Shown here: piece after piece, positions 6,710-12,367 of the stretch
Position numbering within the stretch: position 1 is the first letter of the stretch
Layout of the letters: each line of letters opens with the position of its first letter
Assembly: GCA_002451015.1 (NCBI GenBank)
Contig: DKBB01000131.1
Coordinates: forward strand, 1-12,367
Origin: Acidobacteria bacterium UBA6911
GTDB lineage: Bacteria; Acidobacteriota; UBA6911
DNA: 12,367 bases
Direction of reading: 5' to 3'
Translations under genes and position numbers: made by a program
Notes under the pieces: model-generated
What the model was told of the DNA's origin: nothing
The model's input: the letters and a program-made list of their open reading frames with translations, nothing else
The model's database searches: none

Positions 6710-8818
6710 TCATTTCCGGTGGGCCGTTTGTGCCTGAATCGCCGTGATCGCCACGGTGTTGACGATATCGGGAACAGTACAGCCACGACTGAGATCATTG
6801 ACCGGCTTACGCAGTCCCTGCAGTACCGGTCCGACGGCAATCGCGCCGGAGGATCGCTGCACCGCTTTATAGGTATTGTTGCCCGTGTTCAGGTCGGGGA
6901 AAATAAAGACCGTTGCACGGCCTGCCACACTGCTTTCGGGCAGCTTGGTGCGGGCGACCGAAATGTCAATGGCTGCGTCATACTGCATCGGACCCTCGAT
7001 GGGCAAATCAGGGCGCATCTCTCTAGCGATTTTGGTAGCTTCTTTTACCATGTCGACGTCCGCGCCCTTGCCGGACTTGCCTGTCGCGTAAGAGAGCATC
7101 GCCACTCGCGGGACGATCCCGAAGGAACTTGCCGTGTTTGCGCTGGTAACGGCGATCTGGGCCAGTTCCTCCGCGGTCGGATTCGGATTGACGGCGCAGT
7201 CGCCGTATACGAGAACCCTGTCTGCCAGGCACATGAAGAATACACTCGATACAATTTTGACGCCCTCGTCGGTCTTGATGAATTCAAAAGCCGGGCGAAT
7301 CGTGTGGGCGGTAGTGTTTATCGAGCCGGACACCATGCCGTCGGCATCCTGTTTGTACACCATCATCGTTCCGTAATAGGACGGTTCCTGCATTGTTTCC
7401 CTTGCAATTTCGGGAGTGACACCCCTGTGTTTTCGCAGTTCCATGTACTCGGCTGCATAGTTCTCCAGTAGAGGGGAATCTTTCGGGTTGATGATTTCGA
7501 CACCCTGCAAATCCACCATGAGCTGTTCCGCCCGGTTTCTAATTTCCTCTTCTCGTCCCAGGAGAGTGAGATCCACGATCTTTCGGCGCAGGAGAATCTG
7601 CACCGCCCGCAGGATTCGATCTTCCGCTCCTTCCGGCAGGACAATGTGTTTTCTATCCGAACGCGCCTGTTCCTGCAGGTTATAGAGAAACATGTTCGGA
7701 GTGACTCTCTTCTCGCGTTTGGCCATGACACCCTTGAGAATCACATTCAGGTTCACGTGTTCGTCGAAAAGCATCTGGGCCGTTTCGATTTTCCTGTAAC
7801 TTCGGGGCATAATGGTTGCAGTAACCCGGCTGACATTGATGGAAGTTTCGTATGTCCCGGTGTCGACTGCAAGTACGGGAAGCTGGATTCTCTCCATCCC
7901 CTTGACAAGCCGGTCTATGGTTTCACTGGGTCGAAGACCGCTGCTCAAAAGAACACCTGCCAGTTTGGGCATTTTGTTGGACATCTGCGACGCGATCGCT
8001 CCCAGCAGAATGTCCGCCCGGTCCCCGGAAGCGATAATGAGGGCTCCGGGTCCGATTCTTTCCAGAAGGGTGGGCATCTGCATCGAGGCGATCCGGAAAT
8101 TATCCACCAGGTTGTCCAGGTATTTCGCGCCGTAAAGAACCTCGGCACCGAGAGCGGCAGCAATTTCGTCCATCCGGGGCTTGGCAAGGATCAAATCCTC
8201 AGGGATCGCACCCGCGAAGGGGACGCCCCGTTCCGGAAGCCTTTTCGAAAGAAACTTCAGGGTCTCTTCATGCTGCTCCCTTTCGACCCGGTTGACGATG
8301 ACGCCCAGCAGGTCACAGCCCTGGTCTTCAAACTCCTCTTTGCTCAAACAGGCGTTTTCGTAAATCTCCGATGCGCTGTGCCCCCTGCCGCTTACTACGA
8401 GGAGCACGGAAGCGCCTAGATTGCGGGCGACCTCGGCGTTGATCTCAAACTCGAACGCGGTGCTGGACCCCTCATAATTCGTGCCTTCCACCAGTACAAA
8501 ATCCCAGTCTTTCTCGAAAGCTTTATAGGCGGCTAGAATTTCTTCCATCAACTCGGCCTGGCGACCCTTTGTGATCATTTCCATGGCCTGCTGCGACTGA
8601 ATGCCCACGACAGATTTGGGATCACAGTTCAGACCAAAAACGGAACAGACGAGGTATGCGTTCGGGTCGGGATATTCCGCCGGCTGGTCGCTCCGTCCGA
8701 TAGGGCGAAAGTAGCCCACTCGCCGAAATTCCCGAAGGAGGCCGGACATCAGCCCAAGGGCAATGGCGCTTTTCCCGGCAAGCGGGCCTGTGGTTGTCAG
8801 GTATAGATTCTTTGGCAT
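6710..8818 (-). CDS. pta: Phosphate acetyltransferase, long multidomain form
   Basis: This 702-residue protein, close to E. coli Pta (714), converts acetyl-CoA and phosphate to acetyl phosphate and CoA, reversibly. With acetate kinase it links acetyl-CoA to acetate and ATP; in a formate-using anaerobe it could serve acetate formation or activation. Residues 1 to about 220 form a P-loop NTPase-like (CobQ/BioD-related) domain with the loop TGPLAGKS at 10-17. A DRTGG-type regulatory domain covers about 230-350, and the catalytic PTA domain runs from about 390 to the end (landmarks: IVLPEGAEDRILRA, VSGSINTTAHTIRPAF, MLSYATGKSGKG, FPDLNTGNNTYKAVQR). All blocks look intact. No acetate kinase gene lies in the window. 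The ATG at 8818 matches the conserved N-terminus, although the ribosome binding site is weak. It is a single gene facing the flavoprotein unit. Confidence 0.96.
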   Translation of the reverse strand: MPKNLYLTTTGPLAGKSAIALGLMSGLLREFRRVGYFRPIGRSDQPAEYPDPNAYLVCSVFGLNCDPKSVVGIQSQQAMEMITKGRQAELMEEILAAYKAFEKDWDFVLVEGTNYEGSSTAFEFEINAEVARNLGASVLLVVSGRGHSASEIYENACLSKEEFEDQGCDLLGVIVNRVEREQHEETLKFLSKRLPERGVPFAGAIPEDLILAKPRMDEIAAALGAEVLYGAKYLDNLVDNFRIASMQMPTLLERIGPGALIIASGDRADILLGAIASQMSNKMPKLAGVLLSSGLRPSETIDRLVKGMERIQLPVLAVDTGTYETSINVSRVTATIMPRSYRKIETAQMLFDEHVNLNVILKGVMAKREKRVTPNMFLYNLQEQARSDRKHIVLPEGAEDRILRAVQILLRRKIVDLTLLGREEEIRNRAEQLMVDLQGVEIINPKDSPLLENYAAEYMELRKHRGVTPEIARETMQEPSYYGTMMVYKQDADGMVSGSINTTAHTIRPAFEFIKTDEGVKIVSSVFFMCLADRVLVYGDCAVNPNPTAEELAQIAVTSANTASSFGIVPRVAMLSYATGKSGKGADVDMVKEATKIAREMRPDLPIEGPMQYDAAIDISVARTKLPESSVAGRATVFIFPDLNTGNNTYKAVQRSSGAIAVGPVLQGLRKPVNDLSRGCTVPDIVNTVAITAIQAQTAHRK

Positions 8819-8855
8819 GACTCGGGCGACTTTCTATGGATGATTCCTTGTTTAA

Positions 8856-8868
8856 ACCTGTTACAGGT
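8856..8868. promoter_or_regulatory. Operator-like palindrome at the predicted pta start site
   Basis: ACCTGT-T-ACAGGT is a perfect 6+1+6 palindrome lying just downstream of the pta -10 box, over the predicted start point. This is a typical placement for a repressor operator. The binding protein is not known from the sequence. Confidence 0.45.
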
Positions 8869-8875
8869 ACCTAAA

Positions 8876-8904
8876 ATTATACCTTGCAAAATATATACTT
8901 TCAG
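8876..8904 (-). promoter_or_regulatory. Sigma70-like promoter for pta
   Basis: On the minus strand CTGAAA (8899-8904, four of six matches to TTGACA) is separated by 17 bp from a perfect TATAAT (8876-8881). Transcription would start near 8865-8870, about 50 nt before the pta ATG. It is the best promoter match in the window. Confidence 0.55.
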
Positions 8905-9200
8905 CCCGGATAGGGCTACGAAGCATTATTGTATTACAGGACGTGGTTGAAGGGGTCAAAATTTCTGCAGGCCGGCCTGGTTTGATAGCATCCTGCAATC
9001 AGCCTGGAATTTTCCTTTTTATCCATGCCCGAGCTATTTATAATGGAAGCAAGTTTCTCCAGAAAGTAATCCAAATAGTTCCGGAAAGTTAAGTGACTGT
9101 TCAGGAGGAAGATGTGCCGGTTTTCCCGCGGGTGCGGCTATTCGGTATATCTGGGCCGATCCTGAACCGCCTGTCGCCTAAATGAAACGGAGGTATCAGA
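8905..9200. other. Intergenic region between pta and the secreted-protein gene
   Basis: No convincing gene is present. The stretch holds a perfect 12-bp palindrome CAGGCCGGCCTG (8968-8979), a wider TGCAGG/CCTGCA inverted pair (8966-8971 and 8992-8997), and an isolated TATAAT on the plus strand (9039-9044) without a good -35 box. That -10 box could serve the downstream gene and would give an untranslated leader of about 150 nt. A 17-codon frame at 9112-9165 follows AGGAGG but sits only 3 nt from it. Confidence 0.4.
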
Positions 9201-9989
9201 ATGCGAAACAATATTTCAGCTTCGAAACTTACCAATTGTTTTCTTCTATTGCTGTTGGTGACTGTATCCGGAAACTTCGTTTTCGCTCAAGGCGGAGGAT
9301 CTCCGCAGCAGATGATTTATCAGGCCATGGATATTCAGGTAAAGACCGGGATGGGACCGGCTTTCGAAAGTTTTTTGAAAAGCGATGTCCTCTCTGCTGT
9401 CAGGAAGATTGGAACACCCATGATGCTTGTATTCAGAACGGACAATTTCGGGCAGGCCGGTTTGTATACTATTGTCTCTCCGCTTCAGAGCATGTCGGAA
9501 TTGGACCAGCCGGATCCCCTGGTCCAGGCGATCGGGGAAGAGGGGATGGCTGCCATGATGGCCAAACTGCAGCCTCTCGCCTATGAGCCGATATTGTATG
9601 AGATCGTCGGTCGGGGTGATTTGGGTATTTCTCCCCCGAACGGGTACGAGTTGAAACTGGCCCTTGTTGTTTCCGTAAGCATCGCGCCCGGACGCACCGA
9701 AGATTATGAAAAATTCGTAAAGGGTATGATAGGCATATTGGGGAAGATAAATAACAAAGGCATCCTTGCAGGCAAAGTCGGACTTGGAGGCAATCCCAAT
9801 CAATACCTGTTTTACAGCCTTTTTGATTCATTCGCTGATATAAATGCGTTCGGTCAGGCATACAGTAAAGCCGCCGCAGAAACCCAGCTACTCTTTCCGG
9901 TCGGTATTGTCGTGCATCAGGAAATGGCCGTGAAGCGCTATCTGCCGGAGCTGAGTATTATGCCGACTGCGCCGGGAGCCAGCCAATAA
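9201..9989 (+). CDS. Secreted protein with two tandem ferredoxin-like (dimeric alpha/beta barrel-type) repeats, function unknown
   Basis: This 262-residue protein has a signal peptide: polar start, hydrophobic core FLLLLLVTVSGNFVFA, likely cleavage after A29, and a mature start of QGGG. The mature part appears to be two copies of one domain of about 90 residues. In each, a strand leads into a 'G-x-x-x-x-[FY]-E-x-F-[LV]-K' helix (MGPAFESFLK; RTEDYEKFVK), then paired strands (QAGLYTIVSPL; NQYLFYSLFDS) and a second helix with a 'D-x-x-x-x-x-[QA]' face. This order suits the ABM/NIPSNAP-like dimeric alpha/beta barrel, where two repeats could form the barrel within one chain. No catalytic or metal-binding residues stand out and there is no cysteine in the mature part. 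The ATG is supported by CGGAGG about 7 nt upstream. It stands alone between two minus-strand genes. The family assignment is a structural guess. Confidence 0.75.
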   Translation: MRNNISASKLTNCFLLLLLVTVSGNFVFAQGGGSPQQMIYQAMDIQVKTGMGPAFESFLKSDVLSAVRKIGTPMMLVFRTDNFGQAGLYTIVSPLQSMSELDQPDPLVQAIGEEGMAAMMAKLQPLAYEPILYEIVGRGDLGISPPNGYELKLALVVSVSIAPGRTEDYEKFVKGMIGILGKINNKGILAGKVGLGGNPNQYLFYSLFDSFADINAFGQAYSKAAAETQLLFPVGIVVHQEMAVKRYLPELSIMPTAPGASQ

Positions 9990-10219
9990 TTTCCGGTTTC
10001 ACGATGAATCTTTAACACCTGATCCCAGTTCAAGAAGTACTGAAGGTATCAGACCTATTGCATGCGGCCGGCAGCATGGATTCCCGGCGCTGCCCGCCGT
10101 GTTAAGTTATTGCGGAAATTGGAAAGCCCTGGATTTATCCGTTAAGGCAAAAGAACGGCCAGGTACCTCTCTGCCAGACCGGGGCTTGTCGCCTCAGCCT
10201 GAATGATCCGGTTTTTCCT
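9990..10219. other. Convergent intergenic region, 230 bp
   Basis: This lies between the ends of the secreted-protein gene and the methyltransferase remnant. I see no gene. The main structure is the long GC-rich inverted repeat at 10065-10099 listed separately. No hairpin followed by a T-run is evident on either strand. Confidence 0.4.
10065..10099. repeat. GC-rich inverted repeat between convergent genes
   Basis: CGGCCGGCAGC (10065-10075) pairs with GCTGCCCGCCG (10089-10099): 11 positions with one C/C mismatch and a 13-nt loop. The innermost 6 bp are perfect (GGCAGC/GCTGCC). It would form a stable hairpin in transcripts of either strand. Without a following T-run it is not a standard intrinsic terminator; it may act as an RNA 3' stabiliser or be one copy of a dispersed repeat. 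Confidence 0.45.
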
Positions 10220-10636
10220 TCAGGATTTCCGCGCCAGATATAACAGACGTATGGGGCGGCCTTCCAGTTTGCGTTGGACCGAAATTTTCAATGGCTTGAG
10301 CCCGGCCTTATGGAGCATATTGCGCATTTCAGCCCTTGTATAGGCTGCTTCCTGCACACGGATTTCCCGTTTTGTTTTTTTTCGGGCTTGGCGCAGCATC
10401 GGAAGGGAGCGGTCCACGCCGATCACGGTCCATCCTTTCTGTTCTGTCCAGGGAACCGTCGAATTTCCCGTGCCGCAGGCCAGATCCGCCAGCACCCGGA
10501 CCGGGATACGGTATTGATGAATGGCATCGAGCAGGTGTTTTCTGAACTCCGAGTAAAAGGCGCGGACGTCTTCGTTATCGCATTCGGAATCGTAGAGGTC
10601 CGCAAAGTTTGCATACGGATCATGACCGGTAGGCAT
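10220..10636 (-). pseudogene. SAM-dependent methyltransferase with internal deletion (class I, truncated)
   Basis: This is an open frame of 138 residues. The N-terminal half is a normal class I methyltransferase start: 'YANFADLYD', then motif I VLADLACGTGNST (about residues 46-58) and the acidic strand end VIGVDRSLPMLRQARKK (about 69-85). Immediately after KREIRVQ the chain jumps to EAAYTRAEMRNMLHKAGLKPLK and a C-terminal RPIRLLYLARKS, which in full-length relatives is the last part of the protein. The intervening block of about 100 residues (motifs II and III, the 'LRPGG' region and the substrate-binding part) is absent, while the frame stays open. This points to an in-frame deletion, with the joint near 10345-10365. 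Such a protein would not be expected to fold as an active enzyme. The start at 10636 is fixed by GGAGG 5 nt upstream; the frame is open further upstream, but without coding character. Confidence 0.7.
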
Positions 10637-10672
10637 AAAATCCTCCAGCGTGTTGCCGCGTCTGTTTGCGGA

Positions 10673-10678
10673 ATTATA
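10673..10678 (-). promoter_or_regulatory. -10 box candidate for the methyltransferase remnant
   Basis: A perfect TATAAT lies on the minus strand 36 bp before the start codon. No good -35 box stands 16-18 bp upstream (TATACT at 17 bp), so this is weak evidence for a promoter. Confidence 0.3.
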
Positions 10679-10990
10679 AGTTCGGCCGTAAAGGCAGTAT
10701 ATACAAATCGGCCGGAAGTGTGGAGCCTGGAAAATATTTTGTAAAATGGAACCAAATACCTGCAAGCGGGGACGAAGTAACCAACGTATTATAATAATGG
10801 AAATTTGTTTCCGAAATGGATTGCACGGTCAATTCCTTAAATGGACCTTTGTTTGAATTTCGGAACATGCAGCCTGTCCGACCTGCCATTTGCGAAAGGA
10901 ACCGGGATTTCAATTCTTATTACGTGATCGGTTGATCCTGTACAGTGCGGGCTGCATACGTCAAGCCGGAACCGATACCCGGGGTATGAC
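10679..10990. other. Divergent intergenic region upstream of the ABC transporter
   Basis: This is a divergent, non-coding stretch. It includes a local hairpin GGAAA-TTTG-TTTCC (10799-10812), a separated 9-bp inverted pair TTCCGAAAT (10809-10817) and ATTTCGGAA (10857-10865), a plus-strand TATAAT (10790-10795) with no matching -35 box, and a palindrome over the ABC gene ribosome binding site. No gene is supported here. Confidence 0.4.
10975..10987 (+). promoter_or_regulatory. Palindrome covering the ribosome binding site of the ABC ATPase gene
   Basis: ATACCC-G-GGGTAT is a perfect 6+1+6 palindrome. Its right arm contains the GGGG that serves as the ribosome binding site, 6 nt before the ATG at 10991. 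It could be a protein operator, or as RNA (ATACC-CGG-GGTAT) could hide the ribosome binding site. Confidence 0.35.
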
Positions 10991-11854
10991 ATGGTCGAAT
11001 CAAACGGGAGCAATACAATCCCTGATTCAAAGAAGGCGGAACCATCCAGACAGATTCCCGCGAGGCCTGAGCTTTCCGATGCCGGAAATGTCATTGAGGT
11101 TCGGGATCTTACCAAAAAGTTCGGCCGCCGCGTTGTAGTGGATGGTGTGACATTCAAAATTAAACCGGGTGAAATCGTAGGGTATCTCGGCCCGAACGGG
11201 GCGGGGAAAAGTACGACCGTTAAAATGCTTGTTGGAATTCTCCGCCCGACAAGAGGAAAAATCCTGATCCACGGGCGAAATATCGAAAAGGACCTTGAAG
11301 AATATAAAACGCATGTCGGTTATGTGCCTGAGGAGGCGGTACTTTATACGCACCTCTCGGGGTATGAATATCTCCTGCTGGTCGGACGCCTTCGAGGCAT
11401 TCCGGAGGAGGAACTGATTCATAAGGTCGACGGTTTCCTGCAGATCTGTTCCCTGAAACCGTACAAACATTCGCCCATCCTTTCCTACTCCAAGGGAATG
11501 AAACAGAAAATTATGATGGGGGCGGCACTGCTTCACAATCCTGAGATTTTCATCCTGGACGAACCCTTTTCGGGGCTGGATGTCACATCCGTCCTTGTTT
11601 TCCGGAGACTTCTCAAGTCGCTTGCCGCTGCCGGAAAAGCCGTTCTATTCAGTTCCCACGTTCTGGAGGTCATAGAGAAGGTATGCGACCGTGTACTGGT
11701 TATCCACGAGAGCCGCCTTGTGACGAACGATTCCGTTATAAACCTGAGGGACCTGATGCACGTGCCGTCGCTGGAGGAGGTATTCCAAAAGCTCATCCAG
11801 CACCAGGATTATGATGAAACCGCGGATCAAATTTTGAGTCTCATGAAAAAATAG
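10991..11854 (+). CDS. ABC-2 type transporter ATP-binding protein
   Basis: This 287-residue cytoplasmic ATPase powers a transporter with the permease encoded next to it. Motifs in order: Walker A GPNGAGKST (67-75), Q-loop region VGYVPEEA (109-116) with Glu where Gln is usual, ABC signature SYSKGMKQ (165-172), Walker B IFILDEP (186-192) with catalytic E191, D-loop SGLD (194-197) and switch histidine H223 in SSHVLE. This is the pattern of the CcmA-type ATPases of ABC-2 exporters. The first 33 residues are a polar, probably disordered extension before the domain begins at VIEVRDLTKKFG. The C-terminal tail PSLEEVFQKLIQ is typical of subfamilies whose ATPase pairs with large multi-span permeases. 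The substrate cannot be told. The permease gene follows after 12 bp, so the two are one operon. Confidence 0.93.
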   Translation: MVESNGSNTIPDSKKAEPSRQIPARPELSDAGNVIEVRDLTKKFGRRVVVDGVTFKIKPGEIVGYLGPNGAGKSTTVKMLVGILRPTRGKILIHGRNIEKDLEEYKTHVGYVPEEAVLYTHLSGYEYLLLVGRLRGIPEEELIHKVDGFLQICSLKPYKHSPILSYSKGMKQKIMMGAALLHNPEIFILDEPFSGLDVTSVLVFRRLLKSLAAAGKAVLFSSHVLEVIEKVCDRVLVIHESRLVTNDSVINLRDLMHVPSLEEVFQKLIQHQDYDETADQILSLMKK

Positions 11855-11866
11855 CGGAGTACGGGG

Positions 11867-12367
11867 ATGAAGGAAGACAGGGCGCAACTTGGTAAGGCCC
11901 AATATCCGAACCTCACGAAACATTTTCTCTGGCGATTCTTTGACGGAGAGGCGATTGCCTCTTTCCATACGGACATGCACCTCCTTTTCGTTCAGATCAT
12001 CGGAATTCTCGTTGTGCCCGGTCTTTTCAAAACGTTTTCGTCCATATACAAGTATTCGCAGCTTGCCTGGTGTCCCGTTGTCCATCGGGATCAGGCGGTT
12101 CTCTCGGACATGCATTTCTTCCTGTGTCTTTCGATGATATTGACCGGACTTGTTACGGTACTCGAATGGGATATGCTTTTTCCCGACAGGAAGGACTTTC
12201 ATAATCTGATCCCTCTGCCGATCCGGCCGAAAATAATTTTCATGGCGAAGGTGACGGCGCTGTTGCTGTTCATCGTACTCTGCAATGCAGCCATAAACGG
12301 ACTTCCTGTCCTGCTGTTTCCCGGTATCGTATTGACGACCAGCACCGCGCAAGGATCGGCGGGCATG
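11867..12367 (+). CDS. ABC-2 type transporter permease (N-terminal fragment)
   Basis: The frame is open for 167 codons from ATG 11867 to the window end, with no stop. A polar N-terminus (MKEDRAQLGKAQYPN) and a short amphipathic stretch (FLWRFFDGEAIA) lead to membrane helices at about residues 38-54 (LLFVQIIGILVVPGLF), 83-104 (HFFLCLSMILTGLVTVLEW) and 127-150 (IIFMAKVTALLLFIVLCNAAING). Between the second and third lies WDMLFPDRKDFHNLIPLPIRP, a cytosolic loop seen in large ABC-2 permeases paired with such ATPases: it is usually an 'LFPDRRD...LPI/VR' motif followed by 'F-x-A-K'. GGAG lies about 9 nt upstream. It presumably forms the membrane channel for the upstream ATPase. The substrate is unknown and most of the protein is outside the window. 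Confidence 0.82.
   Translation, partial: MKEDRAQLGKAQYPNLTKHFLWRFFDGEAIASFHTDMHLLFVQIIGILVVPGLFKTFSSIYKYSQLAWCPVVHRDQAVLSDMHFFLCLSMILTGLVTVLEWDMLFPDRKDFHNLIPLPIRPKIIFMAKVTALLLFIVLCNAAINGLPVLLFPGIVLTTSTAQGSAGM

Noticed and set aside
6719..7471. Plus-strand open frame of 250 codons antisense to pta
   Set aside because: It is a mirror of the pta coding frame with no domain; the conserved Pta sequence is on the minus strand.
7646..8419. Plus-strand open frame of 257 codons antisense to pta
   Set aside because: It is also a shadow of pta, with a composition unlike a real protein and no start signals.
9112..9165. 17-codon leader peptide (MCRFSRGCGYSVYLGRS) upstream of the secreted protein
   Set aside because: AGGAGG is only 3 nt from the ATG, there is no attenuator structure or regulatory codon run, and nothing else supports translation.
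10637..10765. Longer N-terminus for the methyltransferase remnant starting at 10765
   Set aside because: The good ribosome binding site and the typical protein start are at 10636; the upstream part reads like non-coding DNA and contains the likely promoter.
1..12367. tRNA, rRNA, CRISPR array or insertion sequence
   Set aside because: No cloverleaf, regularly spaced repeat, transposase motif or terminal inverted repeats were seen.

Overview
The window (12,367 bp, moderate GC) looks like chromosome of an anaerobic, respiring or syntrophic bacterium, most plausibly a Desulfobacterota (former Deltaproteobacteria) lineage. This placement is inference. It rests on a Tat-exported selenocysteine formate dehydrogenase with a HybB/NrfD-type membrane subunit, an Fe-S flavoprotein, and a long multidomain phosphotransacetylase. 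There is no rRNA, tRNA, CRISPR array, transposase or phage gene in it.

Layout. (1) Positions 1-5185, minus strand: a formate dehydrogenase operon read right to left. It encodes a catalytic selenoprotein (997 aa, one in-frame UGA read as Sec186), a four-cluster ferredoxin-type subunit with a C-terminal membrane anchor, a HybB/NrfD-like integral membrane subunit, and the start of a probable FdhE maturation factor cut by the window edge. Together they would oxidise formate on the outer face of the membrane and pass electrons through Fe-S clusters to the quinone pool, or run in reverse. (2) Positions 5186-5478: a divergent intergenic region with repeated CGTTCA motifs. (3) Positions 5479-6680, plus strand: an iron-sulfur flavoprotein and a small NTF2/SnoaL-like protein. 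(4) Positions 6710-8818, minus strand: full-length phosphate acetyltransferase (pta), preceded by a sigma70-like promoter with a palindrome near its start point. (5) Positions 9201-9989, plus strand: a secreted protein of unknown function built from two similar alpha/beta repeats. (6) Positions 10220-10636, minus strand: a SAM-dependent methyltransferase that has lost its central part, probably by an in-frame deletion. (7) Positions 10991-12367, plus strand: an ABC-2 type transporter, with the ATPase complete and the permease cut by the window end.

The points most worth attention are the UGA-interrupted fdnG, which a standard caller would split in two, the shrunken methyltransferase, the duplicated secreted protein, and several operator-like palindromes. 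I see no convincing wholly novel multi-gene system; the least explained parts are the secreted tandem-repeat protein and the structured intergenic regions.
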